Source of the DNA: an uncultured Eubacteriales bacterium
GTDB taxonomy: Bacteria; Bacillota; Clostridia; Oscillospirales; Oscillospiraceae
Reading direction: 5' to 3'
Assembly (NCBI GenBank): GCA_900545585.1
Contig: UQZR01000005.1
Coordinates: 1 to 64,000 of the forward strand
Length of the DNA: 64,000 nucleotides
The position numbers were made by a program, and so were the translations under genes. The notes under the pieces were generated by a model. It made no database searches, was not told the origin of the DNA, and was given only the letters and a program-made list of their open reading frames with translations. Below are positions 1-8,319 of the stretch, in pieces. Each line of letters opens with the position of its first letter. The stretch's first letter is position 1.

Positions 1-296
1 TCCTTTTCTGCCAGCTCACTGGCTCTGTGCCGCCTGTGTCCGGCTACCAGCTCATAACCGCCCTCCGGGTCCGGTCGAGCAATCGCCGGAACCAGAACGC
101 CATACTGCTTGATACTGTCTGCGGTCTCCATCATGGCTTCGTCATCCTTGACTTTGAATGGATGTCCTTTGAACGGGTGCAGTTCCGACAGCGGGATTTC
201 TACTACTTTTTCTCTCTGAGCATCGGCACGGCTCTCCTCCGTAGAAAACAGATCATCTACCGATGCCAGTTCTACTTTTTTCGCGCTGCTTTTCAA
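1..296 (-). CDS. parB: ParB-like partition protein, partial (runs off the left edge)
   Basis: The N-terminal 98 residues or so of a ParB/Spo0J-family DNA-binding protein. The start of the ParB nuclease-like domain is clear: EIPLSELHPF at about residues 31-40, then GVLVPAIARP, and the signature VAGHRRHRASE near the window edge. The likely start is TTG at 294-296, inside the end of parA, preceded by an AAGGAGGTG ribosome site, so translation is coupled to parA. Such proteins bind parS-like sites and work with ParA to segregate or maintain DNA; here it probably serves the integrated element. The C-terminal part is outside the window. Confidence 0.85.
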   Translation of the reverse strand, partial: MKSSAKKVELASVDDLFSTEESRADAQREKVVEIPLSELHPFKGHPFKVKDDEAMMETADSIKQYGVLVPAIARPDPEGGYELVAGHRRHRASELAEK

Positions 297-1074
297 GTTT
301 CAACACCTCCTTCGTCAGATTTCGATACCCCTCTGCCACCTTACCGCCAGGGTCATGGACGAAAATGCTTTTTCCCTCTGCGCTAATTTCCTTTGCACGG
401 ACAGAGTGTGGAATCTCCGTTCCAAAGACTTTGATTTTACTTCCATAGGTGTCCCGCAGCAAAGCAGCAATCTCTTTGGCAAAGTTGGTGCGGTTATCCA
501 CCATCGTCAGCAGTATACCGTCAATCTGGAGCTTTGGATTGATCTGCCGTTTTACCTTGCTGACCGTAGATAAAAGCTGTTCCAGTCCTTTGGCGGGCAG
601 ATACTCTGCCTGAACGGGAATTATGATCCTGTTCGCAGCCGCCAGCGCATTGACCGTAAGCATCCCCAACGAGGGCTGACAGTCAATCAGGATATGGGAA
701 TATTGTCCCTTCAGTGTGTCCAGATATTGCCGTAAAACCGTTTCACGGCTCATGGCGTTTACCAGAGAAACCTCCATACCGGAAAGCTGAATATCCGCAG
801 GCATCAGGTCAACGCCTTCTGCATGATGCAGAATACCTTCTCCGGGGCGTATAGGCTGATCCATCAGAATTTTGCCCATTGCATCCGACAGTGTAAATGG
901 CAGCTTGTCCGGTTGCGGATTTCCCAAGCTGATTGTCAGACTTCCTTGTGGGTCCCCGTCGATCAGAAGCACTTTCTTTCCGGCCTGTGCCAGACCTATT
1001 CCCAAGTTCGCACAGGTTGTTGTTTTGCCAACGCCGCCTTTCTGGTTGGCGATGGCGATGATTTGCGTGTTCAA
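253..1074 (-). CDS. parA: ParA-family ATPase of an integrative element
   Basis: A 273-residue ParA/Soj/MinD-type P-loop ATPase. The deviant Walker A motif KGGVGKTT is at residues 12-19, followed by LLIDGDPQGS (Walker A') and HILIDCQPSLG (Walker B region). The start is TTG at 1072-1074 with AGGAGGAGG just upstream. It overlaps the start of parB by 44 bases, a two-gene partition operon. Its codon use is less GC-rich than the host genes to the right. Sequence style and position next to the rlmD junction fit the ParA of Tn1549-like conjugative elements rather than the chromosomal Soj. Confidence 0.88.
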   Translation of the reverse strand: MNTQIIAIANQKGGVGKTTTCANLGIGLAQAGKKVLLIDGDPQGSLTISLGNPQPDKLPFTLSDAMGKILMDQPIRPGEGILHHAEGVDLMPADIQLSGMEVSLVNAMSRETVLRQYLDTLKGQYSHILIDCQPSLGMLTVNALAAANRIIIPVQAEYLPAKGLEQLLSTVSKVKRQINPKLQIDGILLTMVDNRTNFAKEIAALLRDTYGSKIKVFGTEIPHSVRAKEISAEGKSIFVHDPGGKVAEGYRNLTKEVLKLEKQREKSRTGIGR

Positions 1075-1100
1075 ATAAACCTCCTCCTTCTACAAAAAAT

Positions 1101-1124
1101 ATCCCTATTCCGAAAAATAGGGAT
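1101..1124. repeat. perfect 9-bp inverted repeat
   Basis: ATCCCTATT (1101-1109) and AATAGGGAT (1116-1124) are exact inverted copies around a 6-base loop. It lies upstream of parA, between it and the terminator of rlmD. It could be an operator for the partition operon or part of the terminator region. Confidence 0.55.
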
Positions 1125-1162
1125 GAAAAAAGCCGCTTACTCAAATAAATGAATAAACGGCT
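1124..1162 (-). terminator. rho-independent terminator of rlmD
   Basis: Read on the minus strand, AGCCG...CGGCT arms (1158-1162 and 1131-1135, extended by TTA/TAA past one mismatch) are followed by six T (complement of 1125-1130). It lies 32 bases past the rlmD stop and separates it from the parAB promoter region. Confidence 0.6.
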
Positions 1163-1193
1163 ATGTAAGAAATATTCGATTGTAAGTAAAGTT

Positions 1194-2846
1194 TTATATC
1201 ACTGCAAAATAACGAAGTGCATCTTTGATTGCTTCTACCTTTTCTGGTGTCGGATGTTTCCTCGGCTGTTTCAATTCTTCTACCGCATTAGGAGCATCAT
1301 ACATCGGCAATCCCAAATTTCGCTTTACCTCTGCGATATATGCGGTATGTACCTTGAAGCCGTATTTCGCTTCTATGTACTCCTTAATCATTTTGTAGGT
1401 CACTTTTTCTTTGGGCTTATACGCTTCGGCTCTTTTAGCAATACTATCTACCGGAATCTTGCCCTCGCCCTCTCCAAACTCCACATCAATGTGGATGTAA
1501 CTGTCGGCTTTTTTGTGGGATAAAAGAACTACCGTCTCGACGTTGGCGGTCCCCGGGAACATGTCCACCGCCGCGGCGCGGATGGCCCGGTAGCCCTCCC
1601 GGGCCAGCAGCTTCACGTCCCGGGCCAGCGTGGCGGGATCGCAGGAGACGTATACGATGCGCTTGGGCGCCATCTGAGCTGCGGCGTGTACCACCTCCGG
1701 CGCCAGCCCCTTGCGGGGAGGGTCCACGCAGATGACATCGGGCCGCAGTCCGCGCCGGGCGAAATCCGCCGCCGCTGCCGCCGCATCGCCGCAGAAGAAC
1801 TCCACATTCTCCACGCCGTTGCGCTGCGCATTGGCCCTGGCGTCCTCGATGGCCTCCGGCACGATCTCCGCGCCGATCACACGGCCCGCGTGGCGGGCCA
1901 TCACCTGGGTGATGGTGCCTGCGCCGCAGTACAGGTCCAGCACCGTCTCCGTGCCGGTGAGTCCCGCGAATTCCACAGCGCGCCGGTACAGCACCTCCGC
2001 CATTTCGCGGTTCACCTGATAGAACGACGGCACGCTGAGCCGAAACGTCAGGCCGCACAGGGTATCGGTCAGCACGTCCGCGCCCCACAGCGTCCGGTAT
2101 TCCTGTCCCAGCACCGCACCGGTGGGCCGGGTGTTCACCCCCAGCACCACACCCACAGCCTCCGGCACCGCCTGCCGCAGCAGGTCCACCAGCTCCCGTT
2201 CATGGGGCAGCTTCTTCCCGTTCACCAGCACGCACAGCAGCGACTGCCCCGCGCCGTTGGTGCGGACGTACAGGTACCGCACCAGCCCCCGCCGCGTTTT
2301 CTCGTCGTAGCAGCTGACGCCGTAGAGCCGGAGGTACGTCCGCAGGGCCTGGGCCGCCGCGTCGGCCTGGGGCTTCTGGATGCAGCACCGCTCCACGGGG
2401 ATGACCTGATGACTCCGCGCCTTGTAGAACCCCACGCTGCCATCCGCCGCCACGGGGTACTGGCTCTTGTTGCGGTAGTGCAGGGGTTCTCCGCCGTCGA
2501 TGCCCTCCACCGTCACGGCGCTGCCGCCGATGCGGGCCAGCGCATCCTGCACCCGCTGCCGCTTGGCGGCCAGCTCCTCGGCGCGGTCCATATGGCGGAA
2601 GTCGCAGCCGCCGCACCGTCCGTAGTACGGGCAGTCCGGCTCCACGCGGTGGGGCGATGGCTCGTATACCCGCACCGCCTTGCCGAAGGCGGCGTTTTTC
2701 AGCACCTTCAGAACGAGGATGTCGCACTCCTCGCCCCGCAGTGCCTGATGCACAAACACCGCCTGCCCGTCGATACGGGCTACGCCCAGCCCTTCGGAGG
2801 TGTACCCCTGAATGCGGGCGCGGTATACCTTGTTCTTCTCCAGCAC
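1194..2846 (-). CDS. rlmD: 23S rRNA (uracil-5)-methyltransferase RlmD-like, with element-derived C-terminus
   Basis: A 550-residue SAM-dependent RNA m5U methyltransferase. An N-terminal TRAM domain is followed by a 4Fe-4S cysteine cluster (C72, C78, C81 in CPYYGRCGGC), a SAM site (LDLYCGAGT), DPPRKG, and the catalytic cysteine in YVSCDP near residue 402. The normal protein ends around VETVVLLS, near residue 440. The last 105 residues or so (KADSYIHIDVEFGEG to DALRYFAVI) are lysine-rich and coded with lower GC, and are best explained as supplied by the inserted element. The start is GTG at 2844-2846, 3 bases after the upstream nuclease gene, so the two are co-transcribed. RlmD versus a related RumA-type specificity cannot be settled from sequence. 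Confidence 0.85.
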   Translation of the reverse strand: MLEKNKVYRARIQGYTSEGLGVARIDGQAVFVHQALRGEECDILVLKVLKNAAFGKAVRVYEPSPHRVEPDCPYYGRCGGCDFRHMDRAEELAAKRQRVQDALARIGGSAVTVEGIDGGEPLHYRNKSQYPVAADGSVGFYKARSHQVIPVERCCIQKPQADAAAQALRTYLRLYGVSCYDEKTRRGLVRYLYVRTNGAGQSLLCVLVNGKKLPHERELVDLLRQAVPEAVGVVLGVNTRPTGAVLGQEYRTLWGADVLTDTLCGLTFRLSVPSFYQVNREMAEVLYRRAVEFAGLTGTETVLDLYCGAGTITQVMARHAGRVIGAEIVPEAIEDARANAQRNGVENVEFFCGDAAAAAADFARRGLRPDVICVDPPRKGLAPEVVHAAAQMAPKRIVYVSCDPATLARDVKLLAREGYRAIRAAAVDMFPGTANVETVVLLSHKKADSYIHIDVEFGEGEGKIPVDSIAKRAEAYKPKEKVTYKMIKEYIEAKYGFKVHTAYIAEVKRNLGLPMYDAPNAVEELKQPRKHPTPEKVEAIKDALRYFAVI

Positions 2847-2849
2847 GGC

Positions 2850-4454
2850 TCAGAACTCGAACTTGCTGATGATCTTGCTGATGGCCTCGGCAAAGGCCGC
2901 CAGCGTCTTGTTGTCCCGCCCCCTGCTGCGGCGGATAAGGCCGATGAGCATATCGCCCATCTGCACCAGCTTCTGATAGGCGGGCGTGGCCTTGGGCGCG
3001 CCCTCGTAGGCACGGGTCTTGCGCTCCGGCAGATAGCCCACCGCCAGCTTCTTGTCGGCGATGAGGTCGTACTCCTCGGTGTACTGGGGCGCGTGAGCCG
3101 CGAAGCCCAGCTTGGACACGGTCTCGGCGAACACCGGCGCCACCTCGCGGTCGCCGTGTACGATGAACACATGGGTGGTCTTTGCCGGATCAAAGTGCTT
3201 GATCCAGTCCACCAGATGATCGTGGTCGGCGTGGGAGCTGAGGCCCTGGAAGTTCACGATCTTGGCCCGCACGGCGATGTCCTCGCCAAACAGCTTCACG
3301 CTGGGCGCGCCGTCCAGCAGGTGCCGGCCCAGCGTACCCGGAGACTGGAAGCCCACGAACACCACGGCGCTGTCGCCCCGCCAGAGGTTGTACTTCAGGT
3401 GGTGGCGGATACGTCCGGCATCGCACATGCCGCTGGCGGAGATGATGACCTTGGGGGTCTTGTCCATGTTCAGCAGCTTGGACTCCTCCACCGTCTCCGT
3501 CAGGTGCAGGCCCGGGAAGTTGAACATATGCGTGCCGTCCTGCACCAGGGCCAGAGCCTCCTCGTCCAGATAACCCCGCAGGTCGCCGCAGAAGATGGTG
3601 GTGGCCTTCTTGGCCAGCGGGCTGTCCACGTACACGGGAAAATCCTTCACGGAGGTCACCAGCCCGCGGTCCTTGATCTCGCGGATGAAGTACAGCAGCT
3701 CCTGGGTGCGGCCCACGGCAAAGGCGGGGATGACCACGTTGCCGCCCTTGGCCAGCGTCTCGTCGATGATCTGAGCCAGCTGATCGGTGTAGCTCCACAC
3801 CTCGGTGTGGTTGCGGTCGCCGTAGGTGGACTCCATCAGCACATAGTCGGCATCGGCGTAGAACTGGGGATCGCGGATGATGGGCTGGTCCACGTTGCCG
3901 ATATCGCCGGAGAACACCACGGTGCGGGTCTCGCCGCCCTCATGGCACGTCAGCTTGATGCTGGCGGAGCCCAGCAGGTGTCCCGCATCGATGAACTCCG
4001 CCGTCACGTCATCTGTGACCTGCACCTTCTGGCCGTACTCGCAGGGCTGGATATACTCCCGCACCTGCATGGCGTCGGCCACGGTGTAGATGGGCTGCAC
4101 CTCCGGACGGCCGGCCCGCTTGTTCTTGCGGTTCTGGTACTCCGCGTCCTGCTCCTGGATGTGGGCGGAGTCCTGCAGCATGATGTCCAGCAGGTCCGCT
4201 GTCAGCCGCGTGGTGATGATGCGGCCCTGGAACCCGTTTTTGATGAGCATGGGGATGCGGCCGGAGTGGTCGATGTGGGCGTGGGTCACCAGCACCACGT
4301 CGATGCTGCCCGGGTGGAAGGGCAGAGCGGCGTTGTCGATCTCATCGCGGCCCTGCTGCAGACCGCAGTCCACCAGGATCTTCTTTCCGTTGACCTCCAG
4401 ACAATGGCAGCTGCCGGTGACGCACTGGTCAGCGCCGTAAAAGCTCAGCTTCAT
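2850..4454 (-). CDS. MBL-fold beta-CASP RNA-processing exonuclease-like protein
   Basis: A 534-residue metallo-beta-lactamase-fold hydrolase with a beta-CASP insert, of the YSH1/CPSF73-like group found in bacteria. The zinc motif THAHIDH is at residues 57-63, with LLGSASI and FSGDIGN further on and the RNA-specificity end GLSSHADHDHL and VHGD near residues 400-425. A tail of about 80 residues follows. Members cut or trim RNA, but the substrate here is unknown. The ATG is preceded by AAGGAGT. A promoter lies in the divergent gap with secA, and rlmD follows in the same operon. Confidence 0.8.
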   Translation of the reverse strand: MKLSFYGADQCVTGSCHCLEVNGKKILVDCGLQQGRDEIDNAALPFHPGSIDVVLVTHAHIDHSGRIPMLIKNGFQGRIITTRLTADLLDIMLQDSAHIQEQDAEYQNRKNKRAGRPEVQPIYTVADAMQVREYIQPCEYGQKVQVTDDVTAEFIDAGHLLGSASIKLTCHEGGETRTVVFSGDIGNVDQPIIRDPQFYADADYVLMESTYGDRNHTEVWSYTDQLAQIIDETLAKGGNVVIPAFAVGRTQELLYFIREIKDRGLVTSVKDFPVYVDSPLAKKATTIFCGDLRGYLDEEALALVQDGTHMFNFPGLHLTETVEESKLLNMDKTPKVIISASGMCDAGRIRHHLKYNLWRGDSAVVFVGFQSPGTLGRHLLDGAPSVKLFGEDIAVRAKIVNFQGLSSHADHDHLVDWIKHFDPAKTTHVFIVHGDREVAPVFAETVSKLGFAAHAPQYTEEYDLIADKKLAVGYLPERKTRAYEGAPKATPAYQKLVQMGDMLIGLIRRSRGRDNKTLAAFAEAISKIISKFEF

Positions 4455-4487
4455 GGCAGAAACTCCTTTTCATATTATATATGGACA

Positions 4488-4516
4488 AGTATACCACATC
4501 TTTACAGTTTCATCAA
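4488..4516 (-). promoter_or_regulatory. sigma-A promoter of the beta-CASP gene / rlmD operon
   Basis: On the minus strand, TTGATG (4511-4516) is spaced 17 bases from TATACT (4488-4493), 33 bases before the ATG at 4454. Confidence 0.7.
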
Positions 4517-4564
4517 CTGCAAACCGCGCATTCTGTCCATCGCAGATTGTTCACAGAAATTCTT

Positions 4565-4593
4565 TTGCATTAGACAATATCCTGTGCTATACT
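4565..4593 (+). promoter_or_regulatory. sigma-A promoter of secA
   Basis: TTGCAT (4565-4570), a 17-base spacer, then TATACT (4588-4593), 53 bases before the secA ATG. It is divergent from the promoter at 4488-4516. Confidence 0.75.
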
Positions 4594-4646
4594 ATATTAT
4601 TGCTATTGTATGCGCATATTCTTTTATACGGAAAGGATACGAATAT

Positions 4647-7391
4647 ATGGGACTTATCACCAAACTTTTTGGCACATACAGCCAGCGTGAGCTGAAGAGC
4701 ATCTATCCCATCGTGGATAAGATCACCGCACTGGAGCCGGAGTACAAGGCCCTGACCGATGCCCAGCTGCAGGCCAAGACGCCGGAGTTCAAGGAGCGCC
4801 TTGCCAACGGCGAGACGCTGGACGGCATCCTGCCGGAGGCGTTTGCCGCTGTCCGTGAGGCCGCGGACCGCGTGCTGGGCATGCGCCCCTACCCTGTCCA
4901 GCTGGTGGGCGGCATCGTCCTGCATCAGGGCCGCATCGCCGAGATGAAGACCGGTGAAGGCAAGACGCTGGTGGCCACGCTGCCCTCCTATCTGAACGCG
5001 CTGACCGGCGAGGGCGTCCACATCGTCACCGTCAACGACTATCTGGCCAAGCGCGACTCTGAGTGGATGGGCAAGGTCCACCGCTTCATGGGTCTCACCG
5101 TGGGCCTCATCATCCACGACATGACCAAGGAGCAGCGTCAGAAAGCCTATCAGGCCGACATCACCTACGGCACCAACAACGAGATGGGGTTCGACTACCT
5201 CCGCGACAATATGGCCATCTACGCCAACGAGCAGGTCCAGCGGGGCCACGCCTTCGCCATCGTGGACGAGGTGGACTCCATCCTCATCGACGAGGCCCGC
5301 ACCCCCCTGATCATCTCCGGCATGGGCGAGAAGTCCACCCAGATGTACGACATGGCCGAGTCCTTCGCCGCCCGCCTGAAGAAGTACGTGGTGGCGGAGA
5401 CGGACGACAAGGAGGAAGAGGACGTCAACATCGACGCCGACTACATCGTGGACGAGAAGGCCCGCACCTGCTCCCTCACGGCCCGCGGCATCAAGAAGGC
5501 GGAGGAGTTCTTCCATCTGGACAACCTCAGTGACCCCGAGAACAGCACCACTGCCCACCACATCAACCAGGCCATCAAGGCCCACGGCATCATGAAGCGG
5601 GATGTGGACTACGTGGTGAAGGACGGCGAGGTCGTCATCGTGGACGAGTTCACCGGCCGTCTCATGTTTGGCCGCCGCTACTCCGAGGGTCTGCATCAGG
5701 CCATCGAAGCCAAGGAGCACCTGTCCGTCCAGCGCGAGAGCAAGACGCTGGCCACCATCACGTTCCAGAACTACTTCCGCCTGTACCGCAAGCTGTCCGG
5801 CATGACCGGTACGGCTCTGACGGAGGAGGAGGAATTCGCCACCATCTACGCTCTGGACATCATCGAGATCCCCACCAACCGCCCCATCGCCCGTATCGAC
5901 AATGAGGACTCCGTCTACAAGACCGAGAACGGCAAGTACCACGCCGTCATCCGGCAGGTGAAGGAGTGCCACGCCAAGGGCCAGCCTGTGCTGGTGGGCA
6001 CCGTCTCCATTGAGAAGAACGAGCTGCTGGGCAAGATGCTGACCCGCGAAGGTATCAAACACAACCTGCTGAACGCCAAGAACCACGAGCGCGAGGCCGA
6101 GATCGTGGCCCAGGCCGGCCAGTTCGGCGCCGTCACCGTGGCCACCAATATGGCCGGCCGTGGTACGGATATCATGCTGGGCGGCAACGCCGAGTACATG
6201 GCCAAGAACGACCTGCGCAAGGCTGGACTCACCGACGAGCTGATCGCCGAGGCCACCGGCTACGCCGAGACGGACAACGAGGAGATCCTCAACGCCCGCA
6301 AGCTGTTTGCCGAAAAGCTGGCGCAGCACAAGGCGGAGATCGCCGGCGAGGCCGAGAAGGTCCGTGCCGCCGGCGGCCTGTTCATCATCGGCACGGAGCG
6401 TCACGACTCCCGCCGCATCGACAACCAGCTCCGAGGCCGTGCCGGCCGTCAGGGCGACCCCGGCGAGACCCGCTTCTATATCTCTCTGGAGGACGATCTG
6501 ATGCGCCTGTTCGGCGGTGACCGCGTCACCTCTCTGATGGAGCGCATGGACATTGATGAGGACACTCCCATTGAGAGCAAGATGCTCTCCCGCGCCATTG
6601 AGCAGGCGCAGACCACCGTGGAGAGCCGCAACTTCCAGACCCGTAAGTCCGTGCTGGAGTACGACGATGTCATGAACAAGCAGCGCGAGATCATCTACGG
6701 CCAGCGCAAGCAGGTGCTGGACGGCATGGATGTCAAGAACATCATCATGAACATGATGAACGGTGCCATCTCCGATCTGGTCCACACCGCCTTCCTGGGC
6801 AGCGAGCATCTGGACATGGCCGCCTGCCGCGACCTGCTGCGCAGCGTGGAAGGCGTCTACTTCCCCAAGTATACCGTGAAGATCGACGAGGATCAGCTCA
6901 AGACCATGACCCAGCAGGACTTCACCGACCTGTTCACCGCAGCCGCCGCCGACTACTATGCCAAGAAGGAGGCGGAGATCACACCCCCTGTCATGCGCGA
7001 GCTGGAGCGTGTCATCCTGCTGCGTGTGGTGGACGAGTACTGGATGGAGCACATCGACGCCATGCAGGATCTGCGCCAGGGCATCCGCCTGCGGGCCTAC
7101 GCCCAGACCAATCCGGTGGACGCCTACAAGAAGGAGTCTCTGGAGATGTTCGAGGAGATGGTCAATGCCATGAAGGAGGAGACGGTGCGCCGTCTGTACT
7201 CCGTGCGCCTGCGCCAGAACCAGGAGGTCAAGCGCGAGCGCGTGGCCTCCGGCATCACCGAGAATGTGGGCGGCGATGGCACCGTGAAGAAGCGCCCCAC
7301 CCGCGTGGTAAAGGTGGGCCGCAACGACCTCTGCCCCTGCGGCAGCGGTCTGAAGTGGAAGAAGTGTACCTGCAAGGAGTACCACTCTTAA
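4647..7391 (+). CDS. secA: preprotein translocase ATPase SecA
   Basis: The 914-residue motor of the Sec pathway, which drives unfolded preproteins through SecYEG at the membrane. Walker A MKTGEGKT is near residues 100-107, DEVDSILIDEART near 207-219, the helicase motif TNMAGRGTDI in the second half, and the C-terminal SecB/zinc-binding tail CPCGSG at the very end. The tail reads CPCGSG...KKCTC, so the last two cysteines are separated by a threonine instead of being adjacent. The start ATG at 4647 follows GGAAAGGA. A large spurious in-frame extension upstream is ignored because it runs through the opposite-strand genes and the promoter. The genes for SecY (18063-19346) and SecG (11027-11269) are also in the window. 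Confidence 0.97.
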   Translation: MGLITKLFGTYSQRELKSIYPIVDKITALEPEYKALTDAQLQAKTPEFKERLANGETLDGILPEAFAAVREAADRVLGMRPYPVQLVGGIVLHQGRIAEMKTGEGKTLVATLPSYLNALTGEGVHIVTVNDYLAKRDSEWMGKVHRFMGLTVGLIIHDMTKEQRQKAYQADITYGTNNEMGFDYLRDNMAIYANEQVQRGHAFAIVDEVDSILIDEARTPLIISGMGEKSTQMYDMAESFAARLKKYVVAETDDKEEEDVNIDADYIVDEKARTCSLTARGIKKAEEFFHLDNLSDPENSTTAHHINQAIKAHGIMKRDVDYVVKDGEVVIVDEFTGRLMFGRRYSEGLHQAIEAKEHLSVQRESKTLATITFQNYFRLYRKLSGMTGTALTEEEEFATIYALDIIEIPTNRPIARIDNEDSVYKTENGKYHAVIRQVKECHAKGQPVLVGTVSIEKNELLGKMLTREGIKHNLLNAKNHEREAEIVAQAGQFGAVTVATNMAGRGTDIMLGGNAEYMAKNDLRKAGLTDELIAEATGYAETDNEEILNARKLFAEKLAQHKAEIAGEAEKVRAAGGLFIIGTERHDSRRIDNQLRGRAGRQGDPGETRFYISLEDDLMRLFGGDRVTSLMERMDIDEDTPIESKMLSRAIEQAQTTVESRNFQTRKSVLEYDDVMNKQREIIYGQRKQVLDGMDVKNIIMNMMNGAISDLVHTAFLGSEHLDMAACRDLLRSVEGVYFPKYTVKIDEDQLKTMTQQDFTDLFTAAAADYYAKKEAEITPPVMRELERVILLRVVDEYWMEHIDAMQDLRQGIRLRAYAQTNPVDAYKKESLEMFEEMVNAMKEETVRRLYSVRLRQNQEVKRERVASGITENVGGDGTVKKRPTRVVKVGRNDLCPCGSGLKWKKCTCKEYHS

Positions 7392-7397
7392 ATGATT

Positions 7398-7432
7398 TCA
7401 AACGATACCCGCTCCGCTGGGCTATCGTTTGA
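7398..7432 (+). other. hairpin after secA
   Basis: TCAAACGATA (7398-7407) pairs with TATCGTTTGA (7423-7432), with CCC/GGG possible inside the loop. There is no T-run directly after it, so it may act as an mRNA 3' stem or with the stronger hairpin that follows. Confidence 0.5.
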
Positions 7433-7454
7433 GACACCCCTATCCCAACTGACC

Positions 7455-7491
7455 GGCGGGCGGCGGCTGATGCCGCCGCCCGCCTTGCTTT
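7455..7491 (+). terminator. strong terminator-like hairpin between secA and pgeF
   Basis: A perfect 13-bp stem: GGCGGGCGGCGGC (7455-7467), loop TGAT, GCCGCCGCCCGCC (7472-7484), then TTGCTTT. It ends secA transcription, fully or in part, just before the ribosome site of pgeF (GAAAGGAG). Confidence 0.65.
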
Positions 7492-7506
7492 CCGAAAGGA
7501 GCCGCC

Positions 7507-8319
7507 ATGTTCCACACCCAAATGAAAAACGGCGTCACGTTCCTCACCGCCGGCGCACTGGCATCGGACGGCATCCGCCACGGCTTCTCCACCCGTCTGG
7601 GCGGCGTGTCCCCCGCCCCGTGGGACAGCCTGAATCTGGACGACCGGCGGGGCGACGACATCGCCAACGTGCAGGAGAACTTCCGCCGCCTGTGCGCCGC
7701 GCTGGACATGGATGTCCGCCGGGCCGTACTGAGCCGCCAGATCCACCGCGACGATGTACGTCTGGTGACTGCGGCAGACTGCGGCAAGGGCCTCTGGGTC
7801 CCCCAGGACTACGACAGTGCCGATGCCCTTATCACCGACGTGCCCGGTATCCCGCTGGTGGTGTTCTCCGCCGACTGCAATGTGATCCTGCTCCACGATC
7901 CGGTGTGCCGCGCCGTGGGGGCCGCCCACGCTGGCTGGCGGGGCACCGCCGCCGGCATCGTTGGCAAGACCGTCCGCGCCATGCAGGACGCCTTTGGCTG
8001 CGATCCCGCCCATATCCGCGCCGCCATTGGCCCCGCCATCGGGCCGTGTTGCTTTGAAACGGACAACGACGTGCCCGCCGCCCTCCGTGAGGTGCTGGGG
8101 GTGGAGGCCGAGCCCTTCATGACGTGGAACGGCCAAAAGTGGCACATCGACCTGAAGGCCGTCAACGCCCTGTGGCTGCAAAAGGCCGGCGTGCGGCATA
8201 TCGACCTCTGCGGTGACTGCACCTATTGCCGCCCCGATCTGTACTGGAGCCACCGGAAAACCGGCCTGCGGCGGGGCGAGCAGGCGGCGCTGATCTCCCT
8301 GCGGGAGGTGACGCCATGA
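7507..8319 (+). CDS. pgeF: PgeF/YfiH-family multicopper-type (laccase-domain) protein
   Basis: A 270-residue member of the YfiH/CNF1 fold, known as peptidoglycan editing factor or purine nucleoside phosphorylase/adenosine deaminase-like enzyme. The family metal residues are visible: H in SRQIHRD, C in SADCNVILL, and H in AAHAGWRGT. The end carries the usual GDCTYCRPDLYWSHR block. The ATG at 7507 has AAAGGAG 6 bases upstream. The stop overlaps the next gene (ATGA), so the pair is translated together. In other bacteria the protein corrects L-Ser misincorporation into peptidoglycan precursors; a purine role is also reported for the family. Confidence 0.88.
   Translation: MFHTQMKNGVTFLTAGALASDGIRHGFSTRLGGVSPAPWDSLNLDDRRGDDIANVQENFRRLCAALDMDVRRAVLSRQIHRDDVRLVTAADCGKGLWVPQDYDSADALITDVPGIPLVVFSADCNVILLHDPVCRAVGAAHAGWRGTAAGIVGKTVRAMQDAFGCDPAHIRAAIGPAIGPCCFETDNDVPAALREVLGVEAEPFMTWNGQKWHIDLKAVNALWLQKAGVRHIDLCGDCTYCRPDLYWSHRKTGLRRGEQAALISLREVTP

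Larger units (their letters stand above)
1..1535. mobile_element. end of an integrative (Tn1549-like) element inserted in the 3' end of rlmD
   Basis: The stretch left of about 1535 is visibly richer in A and T than the very GC-rich sequence to its right. It carries parA and parB of the type found near one end of Firmicute conjugative elements. The change in composition falls inside the rlmD reading frame, where the conserved methyltransferase end (VETVVLLS) passes into a tail with different codon use. The 3' end of rlmD/rumA is a known integration site for such elements in Firmicutes. The integrase, the other end and the second attachment site lie outside the window, so the element type is an inference. 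Confidence 0.75.

Noticed and set aside
1686..4646. Very long plus-strand reading frame joined in frame to secA
   Set aside because: It is antisense to rlmD and the beta-CASP gene, has no ribosome site at its start, and passes through the secA promoter. It is a GC-rich frame shadow.
4587..7385. 932-codon minus-strand frame opposite secA
   Set aside because: Composition is the mirror of secA codons (His, Leu, Gly, Val repeats) with no family features; secA is certain on the other strand.
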